The notes beneath the pieces were generated by a model. It was given only the letters and a program-made list of their open reading frames with translations, did no database searches and was not told the origin of the DNA. A program made the translations under genes and the position numbers. Shown one piece after another: positions 46,076 to 54,291 of a stretch of DNA of 64,000 nt. Within the stretch, counting starts at the first letter, position 1. Each line of letters opens with the position of its first letter. Source of the DNA: a virus; IMG/VR virus record IMGVR_UViG_3300025326_000023, positions 1 to 64,000 of that record, one strand, 5' to 3'.

Positions 46076-47385
46076 CGGTACCAGACTTTGGCGGCGCCGG
46101 GGCAGATGACTATCTTGCCGGTCTGCCGGTGGATCTGCTCGGCCAGCGCCGGGGACGACTCGAACATCACGCCGCAGCCCGAGCGGGCGAACTCCTGGGC
46201 CTTCCAGCCGGCCACATCGGTGCGCTGCTGGGCGGTGTCGGCCGGGTACATGGTGAGCCGGGCATAATTGATTCGCCAGCGGGCGAGCCACAGTTCCGTT
46301 TCGTGACGATGGGATTGTACACGAGAAGTGAGGATCAAGGCAAGAGGGTATGCGCGCACGGGGTAGCGGATGCGGGCGGCGGGGAGCCATTGGCGGTAGA
46401 GGTCCGGCTGATCGGTTTCCGAGACCAGGGGTTCTTCGCAGATTACGCCGTCCAGGTCCGAGCAGGCTCCGCCGGCGAACTGCATCATGTGGCAGGCGCC
46501 TTTGAGGCAGGAGTTGTTGAAGATATTCCACTCCAGGATATGGGGGCCTGGGACGTGGACTCCGTAGAGGTCCACGTGGCCGGGGTTGCGGCAGTAGACG
46601 GCGCAGCGCACCACCTGGTACTGTTTGAGCAGCGGGGCGGCGTGCCGCATGGCGATGCCGGAGAAGGTCGTGTCGTCCACCAGGGCCACTTTGTTTAGCG
46701 CGGTGGGCAGGGTCGCTTTGCGGCTGCCGGATCCCACGTCCACCAGGCCGCGGGCGAAGTCCAAACTGTAGAGGGGCAGGTGCAGCGTGGCGGCGATCTG
46801 GGCGGCGGGGATCAGGCCGCTGCGGGGGATGCCGATCACGGCCGAGAGGTCGGCGGGCAACTGGGCGATCAGGCGGGCGGTGTCGCGGGCCAGGTCGGCG
46901 GTGGTGATGAAATGCAGTTCGCGTTCGGGCCAGCGCGGCGGGGCGGGCCAGAGCGGCGGGGGCGTGGCCGGAGCGGGCGGGCGACGGTGCGGGCAGAACC
47001 AGCAGACGGGCAGGTCCAGGGCGGTCAGGCCGGTTTCGGGCGCGTCGCGGCGCGGCCGGTAGGATTCGGAACTGCGCGAGCCATTCGGGAAGAGCAGGTG
47101 GTTGGGGCCGGCCTTGGACGGCATTTTCACCACGCACTTGCCACTGGGCACCTGGGGGCTGGCGCAGGCGAAGACGGACGCGGCGCCCTGGCAGCCGCAA
47201 TCCAGCTTGGCCAGCGCTTCGCCAGCGCGGTCCAGGCATTCCAGGTCCAAGGGATTGGGCAGGTCTCGCCGCGCGGAGCGGCCTGGCGTACTGGCGCGGG
47301 CTGGCCGTGGGGCATGGCCCAGGGCATCGTGGGGGATCGGGATGCCGCGTTGGCGGCGGCGTTCGGCCCATTCGGCGCGGCCCAT
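46072..47385 (-). CDS. Phosphoribosyltransferase-HAD fusion protein, paralogue 2
   Basis: The 437-residue protein starts with a cysteine-rich part (DCGCQGAASVFACASPQVPSGKCVVKM, residues about 60-90) that may bind zinc. The phosphoribosyltransferase domain has AVIGIPRSGLIPAAQIAATL and the PRPP loop KVALVDDTTFSGIAM. The HAD-like domain has CSDLDGVICEEPL (DxDG) and PLALILTSRV. It shares the same domain order with the protein at 25708-26787. That paralogue lacks the cysteine part. The substrate is unknown; nucleotide-sugar or modified-base metabolism would fit the surrounding glycan genes. Confidence 0.75.
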   Translation of the reverse strand: MGRAEWAERRRQRGIPIPHDALGHAPRPARASTPGRSARRDLPNPLDLECLDRAGEALAKLDCGCQGAASVFACASPQVPSGKCVVKMPSKAGPNHLLFPNGSRSSESYRPRRDAPETGLTALDLPVCWFCPHRRPPAPATPPPLWPAPPRWPERELHFITTADLARDTARLIAQLPADLSAVIGIPRSGLIPAAQIAATLHLPLYSLDFARGLVDVGSGSRKATLPTALNKVALVDDTTFSGIAMRHAAPLLKQYQVVRCAVYCRNPGHVDLYGVHVPGPHILEWNIFNNSCLKGACHMMQFAGGACSDLDGVICEEPLVSETDQPDLYRQWLPAARIRYPVRAYPLALILTSRVQSHRHETELWLARWRINYARLTMYPADTAQQRTDVAGWKAQEFARSGCGVMFESSPALAEQIHRQTGKIVICPGAAKVWYR

Positions 47386-47433
47386 TTCGTCATTCCTTAG
47401 ACATTGCGCACTTCGGCCTTCGTCATGCGGAGT
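47386..47433. repeat. TTCGTCATT repeat remnant
   Basis: TTTCGTCATTCCTTAGACATTGCGCACTTCGGCCTTCGTCATGCGG separates the structural gene from the phosphoribosyltransferase gene. Confidence 0.55.
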
Positions 47434-48969
47434 TTACGTCCCGGCCGGGCAATCGGTGCCGGTCACCAGCGTCTGATCCCATTCGGTGCCCAGGCAGAGC
47501 ACGCAGACGGCCTTGAAGGTGCCGGCCAGGTTGGTGCTCTGCTGGTAGACGTCGATCAGGACATCCTCGCATTCGGCGTTGAGGATGGTGGTCCAGTCGG
47601 CGGTGACGCACTGGCCGAGCACGCAGGCGGTGCCGCGTTTATACTGCACGGAGCAGCCGGTGATGCCGCCGCTGCCGTCCGTGCTTTCCGTGACCCGCAC
47701 GTCGGACACGAAGGTGCAATCCGTGAGCGTGATGATGGTCTCCTGTTCGGCGGAGTCGCAGATCCCGCCCCCGCAGCCCTGCAGGGCCACTTGTTTGACC
47801 ACCAGGGCCCAGATCGTGCAGTCGCTCTGGCCCACATTCATCAGCAGGCGGCTGACCAGATGGTGCTGGACCTGGACGATCTCCCACTGCCGTTCGGTTT
47901 CGTTCCAGGCCAATTCCACCCGGTCGTTGACGCAGCCGGCCAGCCGGTTGGGGTTATCGACGACGGTGGGTTGGGGGCTGATCTCCCAGGTACACACGTC
48001 CAGGGCCACGGTGTCGCGGATCTCGGCGGTTTCCTCGCTGCACAGTTTCGTGCGCAGGTAGGCTTCGGCGCGCATGGCGCGGGGGGCCACGGGCACCTTG
48101 AAGACGCATTCGCCCGGCATGGCCACGGCCATCACATCTTCCTGTTCGACATCAACCGCCAGGGCCCGGTTGGCCAGGTTGCAGAACGTCAGGTAGCAGA
48201 TGGTGGCGACCGGATCGCAATCGGGTTGGAGCGGGTCGACGTTTCGCAGCAGCACCAGGCCGCTGCCGGTCTCGCCGCAGTCGACGGTTTCATAGACGCG
48301 GACCCGGCGGGTCAGGCCGTAGGGCACGGCGGGGATCCAGGCGTTGTAGTCGCAGTTGTCGCGTTCCACGAGGAAGATTTCATCCACGACGGCGAACAGC
48401 CAGCAGAGCGGGTCGCTGACCCAGATCAGGCCCCGGTCGGGGTCGTCCTGGTGGGTCTCGCCGGGACTGCGGTGCTGGGGCTGGACGTAGCCGCCCTGGC
48501 CCAGCGGGATGCACATGGTAGCCCGCACCCAGAAGCGCTGGGAGCAGTTGTCGTAGCGGGTCACCCGTTCGGTCTGGGAGAGGGCGTCGTAGTCGCCGTC
48601 GGCGATGAAGCCGCAGAGCCGCGGCCAGAGGTAGAACGAGCCGGCCATGATCCCCAGGGGCAGCCCGGCGGCCACGGGGTAAGCCACCAGGGCCAGCATG
48701 GGCGAATCCTTGGTGCCCGGCTTGCCGTAATCGCCCGACGGGATCGGGCAGGGGCCGTTGATGACCCAGGCGCAGGGCTCGTTCTGGAGCGGCACGCTGA
48801 CGTGCAGCACGGTGCGGCCGTCCTGGGGTGTCTGAACGCCGTCCTTTTCGGGGCGTTCGGAGTCCAGCACCTGGCAGGCGCCGAAGGCCGGGATGGTCTC
48901 GCTACCGACGTTTTTCAGTTCGATCCAGCGCTGTTGGCGGGCCGGGGCGCGAGGATCTTGGGGGATCAT
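47434..48969 (-). CDS. Cys-rich tail-associated structural protein
   Basis: The 511-residue protein begins MIPQDPRAPARQQRWIELKNVGSETIPAFGACQVLDSERPEKDG and is beta-rich with many cysteines (CECEDVLIDVYQQS-type segments and C-rich turns such as CGGGICDSAEQETIITLTDCTF). No enzyme motif is seen. It lies at the distal end of the tail module, after the putative hub protein, so a minor tail or fibre-associated role is likely. The cysteines may form disulphides that stabilise an extracellular virion protein. Confidence 0.55.
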   Translation of the reverse strand: MIPQDPRAPARQQRWIELKNVGSETIPAFGACQVLDSERPEKDGVQTPQDGRTVLHVSVPLQNEPCAWVINGPCPIPSGDYGKPGTKDSPMLALVAYPVAAGLPLGIMAGSFYLWPRLCGFIADGDYDALSQTERVTRYDNCSQRFWVRATMCIPLGQGGYVQPQHRSPGETHQDDPDRGLIWVSDPLCWLFAVVDEIFLVERDNCDYNAWIPAVPYGLTRRVRVYETVDCGETGSGLVLLRNVDPLQPDCDPVATICYLTFCNLANRALAVDVEQEDVMAVAMPGECVFKVPVAPRAMRAEAYLRTKLCSEETAEIRDTVALDVCTWEISPQPTVVDNPNRLAGCVNDRVELAWNETERQWEIVQVQHHLVSRLLMNVGQSDCTIWALVVKQVALQGCGGGICDSAEQETIITLTDCTFVSDVRVTESTDGSGGITGCSVQYKRGTACVLGQCVTADWTTILNAECEDVLIDVYQQSTNLAGTFKAVCVLCLGTEWDQTLVTGTDCPAGT

Positions 48970-48977
48970 GGTTGGTC

Positions 48978-50468
48978 CTAGCGGGTGGGGGTGTAGTGGT
49001 GCGTGCCGCGGGTGATGGGGGGCAGTCCGCGGCCCAGCCGGTAGCGCAGCCAGGCGATGTTGCCGGTGAGGGCCATCGGCAGGGTGCCGCTGTAGATGAT
49101 ATCGGCCGTTTCGGCGATCTTATCCCAATGGTCTTTCCAGGCGTCCAGGTAGATATCGGCTTCTTCTTTAATGGTTTCTGTATTTGTGCGTACTTCGCCG
49201 GCTTTGCAGCCGACATAGGGCGTGATCTTGTACTCCCAGAGTTCGGGGTGGACCATTTCCTGCTCGCCGCCGCCCACCATCCGCTCGCGGCTGAAGGTTT
49301 TGCGGACCCAGGCCCCGTTCGGTTCGCGCAGCCGGAAGCCGGTGAACAGGTGCAGCGTGGGGGAACCGGCGCAGGGGGCCAGCCGGAAGACCGGGTAATC
49401 GAAGACAATCATCCGGTTCTCTTTGTCGATCGTGAAGTTGCCGGGCAAGTCGATGCACTCGCTGGTGTTATAGGGATGATCGCCGTAGGGCCAGTATTCG
49501 GCCCGCACGAAGGCGGGCTGCAGACCGGGGGGCGTATCGGCGGTGCCCGGCTCTTTCAGCTCTACCAGGTAGTCGTCCAGTTCGTACTGCCAGAGGCTGG
49601 AGACGCCGCCGTAGCCGGAGACGTTGCCGGGCACGACCTGGAAACAGCGGAAGACGGTGCGGGCGGCCAGGTGCCGCTTGTCGGGATCGACGTGGGCGAA
49701 GAAAAACGGATGCTCGTTTTCCCAGCCGCCGCTGGGCGTGTAGCTCAGGTAGGGGATCGACTTCCACTGGCCGTCGCTGTCCAGGCCGACCGGGTTCAGC
49801 AGCAGCTTGTCCTGGAACCAGGTCGGGCCGCAGGCCAGCACCAGGCGGCTGGGCCCGCGTTCGGCGGTGAGGCGGTAATCGGGCACCGTGCCGTGCAGGA
49901 TGGTGGGGTCGGGCAGTTCGTCGCCCTGCCCGGTCTGGTAGATCTTGTAGCTGTCGTCGGCGGCCCGGCAGACGTGGGCGGGGTAGAGGGCGCACAGTTG
50001 CTCGAAGGCTTCCACCACCGGCGTCTCGTCCCAGTCGGCGGACGGATAGACGTCGGCCTGGAGGTAGTTGCTGTCGGGCTCGCCGACTTCTTGGAGCAGG
50101 ATATTGAACAGTTCCTGCAGGGTCTGCTGGCTGGACGGCTCGATGGTATTGTCGCGCAGGCGGTGGTTGTAGCGGCCCGAGACGGTCATCCGTTCCCAGG
50201 TTTTGCGGCGGTCCCAGAGCAGCACCGAGTATTCGCGGTGGTCGCTGACGGTGTACTCGGTGCGGATGGTGGAGAGGTCCGGGACGCAGCCGCCGAAGCG
50301 GACGGGCTGGGAGTTGGACTGCAGTTCCAGCAGGCCGGGCAGGAGCTGGAAGCTGGCCGCACGGGGCAGGCGCAGCCGGCAAGTGCCGGGGCGGGGGCCG
50401 CGGGGCACGATCATGTCGACCCCCACCACGGGCAGGCCGGCGTAGTTGACGATTTGGGGGAACGTCAT
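48978..50468 (-). CDS. Tail hub-like structural protein
   Basis: The 496-residue protein starts MTFPQIVNYAGLPVVGVDMIVPRGPRPGTCRLRL and has LRTEYTVSDHREYSVLLWDRRKTWERMTVSGRYNHR, a pattern like the first domains of phage tail hub or baseplate proteins ('f.v.....r.....G.vt...'). Later: FEQLCALYPAHVCRAADDSYKIYQTGQGDELPD, a repeated beta/alpha layout. No lysozyme domain is seen. It lies between a small virion protein and a Cys-rich structural protein, in the tail module. Confidence 0.5.
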   Translation of the reverse strand: MTFPQIVNYAGLPVVGVDMIVPRGPRPGTCRLRLPRAASFQLLPGLLELQSNSQPVRFGGCVPDLSTIRTEYTVSDHREYSVLLWDRRKTWERMTVSGRYNHRLRDNTIEPSSQQTLQELFNILLQEVGEPDSNYLQADVYPSADWDETPVVEAFEQLCALYPAHVCRAADDSYKIYQTGQGDELPDPTILHGTVPDYRLTAERGPSRLVLACGPTWFQDKLLLNPVGLDSDGQWKSIPYLSYTPSGGWENEHPFFFAHVDPDKRHLAARTVFRCFQVVPGNVSGYGGVSSLWQYELDDYLVELKEPGTADTPPGLQPAFVRAEYWPYGDHPYNTSECIDLPGNFTIDKENRMIVFDYPVFRLAPCAGSPTLHLFTGFRLREPNGAWVRKTFSRERMVGGGEQEMVHPELWEYKITPYVGCKAGEVRTNTETIKEEADIYLDAWKDHWDKIAETADIIYSGTLPMALTGNIAWLRYRLGRGLPPITRGTHHYTPTR

Positions 50469-50479
50469 TTGTCAGCAAG

Positions 50480-50605
50480 CGAGCGAAAACGAGGAATGAA
50501 GAATGAGGAATTAAGAATGAACAATGACGAACTTCTTTCGTCCTTCGTCATTCTTCATTCTTTCGTCATTGGGATTTCGTCATTCGTCATTTCTCATCCC
50601 TTGAT
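50480..50605. repeat. GAATGAG / TTCGTCATT fold-back array
   Basis: GAGGAATGAAGAATGAGGAATTAAGAATGAACAATGACGAAC faces CTTTCGTCCTTCGTCATTCTTCATTCTTTCGTCATT. It separates two tail genes on the minus strand and is nearly all repeat units. Confidence 0.7.
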
Positions 50606-51232
50606 GTCGGCCAGCACGTAGCAGTCGTTGACCTGGCCGATCACGGCCGTTGCGCCGGCGGCGTCATTGATGGTGAGGTTGATGCGGATCTGCAGCTTGG
50701 ACCCCGCCACCAGGGAGCCGGCGTTCAGGGTAAACGTTTTGGCAGCCGCGGTCAGCGAGTTGATGGTCGTCGCGCCGGTCGAGCAGATGTCGGCACTGAC
50801 CGTGCCGTCGCCGTCGTCCGGGTAGGCCTCGACGTCGATGGTGGCCGTGGTATCCGCCACGGTGGTGACCATCTTGCAGTTCAGCACGATCTGCACGGTT
50901 TCGGCGGCCACGTACTCTTCGGGCAGCCGGAACGTGGTCAGGGCATAGTGGGCCGTGGCCCCGCCGTTGGATTTGGAGTCGATGGTCTGCAGTCGCAGGG
51001 AGTCGGTGCCGACGCTGCCTCGCACCAAGCCCAGCTTGCTGGAGGCGGCCGTGCCGACCATGGCCGGGGTGGCCTCGTCGGTGCGGAAGAGTTGCAGGGG
51101 CAGGTCGTATTTGGCCAGGTCGTCCTGGGTCAGCGCGGCCCGCGGCCAGGAGCCGCTGTAGGAGGTGGGGATGGCCAGGGTGCCACAGGTCAGGGTTCCG
51201 GCGGTAGTCAGGGATTCGGTTAAACTTGCCAT
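50594..51232 (-). CDS. Beta-rich structural protein
   Basis: The 212-residue protein starts MASLTESLTTAGTLTCGTLAIPTSYSGSWPRAALTQDDLAKYDLPL. It has a Ser/Thr/Ala-rich beta composition (VQIVLNCKMVTTVADTTATIDVEAYPDDGDGTVSADIC; AGSLVAGSKLQIRINLTINDAAGATAVIGQV). It resembles tail-fibre or decoration-type sandwich proteins. No motif identifies it. It lies between the tail hub-like protein and the hydrophobic virion protein. Confidence 0.55.
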   Translation of the reverse strand: MASLTESLTTAGTLTCGTLAIPTSYSGSWPRAALTQDDLAKYDLPLQLFRTDEATPAMVGTAASSKLGLVRGSVGTDSLRLQTIDSKSNGGATAHYALTTFRLPEEYVAAETVQIVLNCKMVTTVADTTATIDVEAYPDDGDGTVSADICSTGATTINSLTAAAKTFTLNAGSLVAGSKLQIRINLTINDAAGATAVIGQVNDCYVLADIKG

Positions 51233-51259
51233 AAGGGTAACTCCTGTGCGGAGGGATTG

Positions 51260-53065
51260 TCAGGAAAGGGGATCGGTTGTTCTGTTGATAGCGTAACCAA
51301 AGTCGCGTTTGAGTTGTTCCAAGGCGCCGGGAACGCCTGCCAGCGCTCGCTTCCGCGTAAACGCCTCGGTGCCCCAGGTAGCAAACAATCGCGCTGCGAT
51401 GAGTGATTTTTCGTCCGCCGAAATAGCAGGATTTGTCAGCGTATTGACATCCGACATGGCGGCGCTGAGGGCTTTGCTTGGCCTGCCCTGGTAGGCATAT
51501 CTGACTCGCGCCATGGCGTCCATCAGCAAGGATTGCCCTTGGGGCGTTTCCATCAACTGCCGGCCGGTCATCGGGCGGGGAGGATTCGCGGCCAGCAACT
51601 GGGCCGCCTCTTGCTTGGTTTGCGCGATCAGCGAGACAACCTCCGGGGACTGCATCAGCTTCCTTTTGGGAAGAGGTATCCCGCCGCTCTGATCGCGCCA
51701 GAGGGCCTGAGCGGTGGCAGGCAATTTCGCGAGTCCCCGGCGGCGCAGGGCCATGCCGACGGGCAGGCCGACGCCGCCGGCCAACAGCAGGGCGCCCAAG
51801 GCGCGTTGCCGGTTGCCCTCTTCGCCCTCCGGGGCGGTGCCCGCGAGGGTGGCGCCGAGCGGGGCGGGCAGTAACGATAGCAAGGGTTGGCCTTTGGTTT
51901 GGACGTCGCGTTTCAGAGCGTCGGGAATCTTGAATCCCCAGACGCGGGAGCTGTAACCTTGCTCTTTGGATCCTTCGCGGATGAGTATCTTGCGGCTTTC
52001 GGCGATCTCAGCGGGCGCGCGACCGGCTGGATTTCGCGCCAGTGTCCGCAGATCTCGCCGCGTCTGTTCGCCCATGGCGCTGGGCAGCGGTTCGATTGGA
52101 AATTCGCTGAACACACGGCCTTCTACATCTCGGGTTCCGGCGTGATATCCGAGCAGCTTTCTGAAGCCGCCACGCCGCAACGTTTCCAGGTCGATTTTGC
52201 CTTTCTGGTAGGCGTCCAGCAGTTGCTGCTTGGTGATTTCCGGGGCGTTCGCGAATTGCTTGCCGAGCACCCATTCGATTTCCTGGGGATGGGCCTTGCC
52301 TTGCAGATAGTCCAGCAATTCATCGTGGGGGGTCTGGCCGGGCCGAGTGACTTTACGGAACTCCTGCTGGGGGATGTCCTTGATCACTTCGCCGGTTTCC
52401 CGGTTGGTGATAGTTTTGGCTGGAATGATTTTGGTAGTCGCCACTTCGGGCCGTCCGGCAAAACGTTCTGGGGCGTTTTGCAAAGCCCGTTCGAGGCGGC
52501 TATAGAAAGCCGGTGGCGGCTGCGTTCCGGTGGCGGCCGAGGCGGGCGGGCGTGGGCCTCCTGGTAGCGGCACTTGCAGCGTGCCGGCCTCTTCGCGCAC
52601 GACTCGTTTCAGGCTGGGCGCCAGGGCGCGGGCGCCGGCGGCGGCGCCGCGGGCCAGGCCGGGCAGGGCCGGCAGCAGGGGGGCGGCCATCAGGCCGTAG
52701 CCCAGCCCGCGCAAGGCGGGCGACAGGTCGTCCTCGCCGGCCAGCGCCGCGCCGGCGGTGCCCAAGCCGGCCGCCGTGCCCACGGCAGCGGCGGTTTTGG
52801 CGACGGGGGCCAGGCGGGCGGCCAGCGACAGGCCCTTGGCCCCGCCCGAAATCGCACGGGAGGCGGGGCCTACGAAGGGGAGCCAAGTCAGGGGATCGGT
52901 GGCCATGGCCACAGCCGTGTTGCCCAGGAAGCCCAGGTCGCGGCCGGCGAGTTCTTGGGGCGAGACGCGCTGGCCGGGGCGCCCTTTGAGCAGGCCCCGG
53001 AACAGCGCGCCGGGAGTGTCTACCGCGTAGCCCAGGCCGCTGAGGAGATCTTCGAGCAATGGCAT
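51260..53065 (-). CDS. Hydrophobic virion protein with polyvalent-type middle
   Basis: The 601-residue protein starts MPLLEDLLSGLGYAVDTPGALFRGLLKGRPGQRVSPQELAGRDLGFLGNTAVAMATDPLTWLPFVG. Gly/Ala-rich hydrophobic stretches (LGYGLMAAPLLPALPGLARGAAAGARAL) alternate with charged regions. The start resembles that of the large intein-containing protein at 15378-20210. The middle (VTRPGQTPHDELLDYLQGKAHPQEIEWVLGKQFANAPEITKQQLLDAYQKGKIDLE) looks like a polyvalent-protein-associated domain. It is probably packed in the virion and ejected with DNA, or acts as the tape measure. Confidence 0.6.
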   Translation of the reverse strand: MPLLEDLLSGLGYAVDTPGALFRGLLKGRPGQRVSPQELAGRDLGFLGNTAVAMATDPLTWLPFVGPASRAISGGAKGLSLAARLAPVAKTAAAVGTAAGLGTAGAALAGEDDLSPALRGLGYGLMAAPLLPALPGLARGAAAGARALAPSLKRVVREEAGTLQVPLPGGPRPPASAATGTQPPPAFYSRLERALQNAPERFAGRPEVATTKIIPAKTITNRETGEVIKDIPQQEFRKVTRPGQTPHDELLDYLQGKAHPQEIEWVLGKQFANAPEITKQQLLDAYQKGKIDLETLRRGGFRKLLGYHAGTRDVEGRVFSEFPIEPLPSAMGEQTRRDLRTLARNPAGRAPAEIAESRKILIREGSKEQGYSSRVWGFKIPDALKRDVQTKGQPLLSLLPAPLGATLAGTAPEGEEGNRQRALGALLLAGGVGLPVGMALRRRGLAKLPATAQALWRDQSGGIPLPKRKLMQSPEVVSLIAQTKQEAAQLLAANPPRPMTGRQLMETPQGQSLLMDAMARVRYAYQGRPSKALSAAMSDVNTLTNPAISADEKSLIAARLFATWGTEAFTRKRALAGVPGALEQLKRDFGYAINRTTDPLS

Positions 53066-53151
53066 GGCAGGAAGCTCCGAGGTCAGGAATGACGGAATTC
53101 CAATGGCGAATGACTAAAGAAGGCCGAAGCATACATCCGTGACCACCGTGC

Positions 53152-53523
53152 TCAACTTTCTGCCGCGTTGCCCCACCCCAGGGCCGGTTGCGGCGGCAGA
53201 GGACCCAGGAACATGGAGCCAGGCGCCAATTCGTAAACCGGGGCATCTGGGTCTGGAGGAACATTGAAAATGTTCTCGAAGGTTACCTTCCGCGTCTTCG
53301 CGTCATACACCAGAAAAAACCCCCATTCCCATTCTGCGAGCCCGTCGTCCGCCTTCCACGCAAGACCCGGGACCCCTGGCACCGGCGGGTCGAGCTGCAC
53401 GCCAGAACCAGCGGGTGCGCGCGACTCTGGCTCCGAACCAGGCGTTGTGCCGGAGTCGCAGTCCGGTTGACCGTTTTCGTCCTTCGTCATTCGACATTCC
53501 TTAGACATTGGGTGTTTAGACAT
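53152..53523 (-). CDS. Small protein with repeat-encoded N-terminus
   Basis: The first 17 residues (MSKHPMSKECRMTKDEN) come from an AATGTCTAAACACCCAATG-type array. A more natural start may be further inside. The rest has a compact segment, LAWKADDGLAEWEWGFFLVYDAKTRKVTFENIFNVPPD, and a Pro/Gly-rich end. I know no family for it. It is the clearest case of a repeat array becoming coding. Confidence 0.5.
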   Translation of the reverse strand: MSKHPMSKECRMTKDENGQPDCDSGTTPGSEPESRAPAGSGVQLDPPVPGVPGLAWKADDGLAEWEWGFFLVYDAKTRKVTFENIFNVPPDPDAPVYELAPGSMFLGPLPPQPALGWGNAAES

Positions 53524-53535
53524 TCGTCATTCTTA
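53475..53535. repeat. TTCGTCATT / TTAGACATT repeat array
   Basis: TTCGTCCTTCGTCATTCGACATTCCTTAGACATTGGGTGTTTAGACATTCGTCATT is partly inside the coding start of the minus-strand gene at 53152-53523. A further copy lies at 53089-53125. Confidence 0.65.
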
Positions 53536-54291
53536 CGGTGGCGTCAGTAGCCAGGGGATAGGCGACTCGAACACGTATTCCCATTCCCAGGGGTAGTAAG
53601 CGCCCTGGACCGCGACGGGGCTGCCCCAGACCCAGTTGGTCCAGCGTTTCGGTTTGCCGGGGATATCCACGCGCCGTTCCATGTGTTCGTACTGGGAGGG
53701 CAGGATGGGCACGGCGCCGGCCAGGTAGTAGCCGGCGAAGCCGATCGAGGCGCCCGACTGGATGATCCACTGGGTGCTGGCCGGGTAGACGGAGTAGAAG
53801 AGCGTGTTGACCAGCGTCTTGTGCGAGACCCACTGGGGCCCGCAGTTGCCCACGTGGCGGATGGTTTCGGTATAGGCCACGATCTGGGATTCGGGATCCG
53901 CCACAATCGACTCCAGCACGACCTGGATATCCCGTTTGGTGACGTACTCTTCCCGCTCGCCGGTGGGCATGATCGGGCCCTTGGCGATGTAGGGGGGGAC
54001 GATCACGTTCGGGCCGCTGGCGGGCATGTAGTTTTTGGTGGTGGTGCCGTCGGGGCAGAACAGGCCGAATTCGCGGCCGTTGAAAGCGTAGGCGTCGCAG
54101 ATGGCTTTCTCGCGGGCCTTGATCTCTTCCCAGTCTTCGCCCAGGGCCCGGATCAGCAATTCGGCGCGCAGCACGGAGTAGTCGCGGGCGCCCCGGTCGG
54201 TCATGTGCGGCAGCTTCTCGAACGAGAAGCCGATCACCTCACCGTCCAGGTGCTGGAACGAGCCGTATTTGTAGACCATCAAGTCGGGCAT
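53533..54291 (-). CDS. Tail-module structural protein
   Basis: The 252-residue protein starts MPDLMVYKYGSFQHLDGEVIGFSFEKLPHMTDRGARDYSVLRAELLIRALGED. Its ATG overlaps the stop of the Pro-rich protein gene (TGATG), so translation is coupled. It has alternating strand segments (SQIVAYTETIRHVGNCGPQWVSHKTLVNTLFYSVYPASTQWIIQSGASIGFAGYYLA). I know no family for it. A minor tail or baseplate role is likely from position. Confidence 0.55.
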   Translation of the reverse strand: MPDLMVYKYGSFQHLDGEVIGFSFEKLPHMTDRGARDYSVLRAELLIRALGEDWEEIKAREKAICDAYAFNGREFGLFCPDGTTTKNYMPASGPNVIVPPYIAKGPIMPTGEREEYVTKRDIQVVLESIVADPESQIVAYTETIRHVGNCGPQWVSHKTLVNTLFYSVYPASTQWIIQSGASIGFAGYYLAGAVPILPSQYEHMERRVDIPGKPKRWTNWVWGSPVAVQGAYYPWEWEYVFESPIPWLLTPP

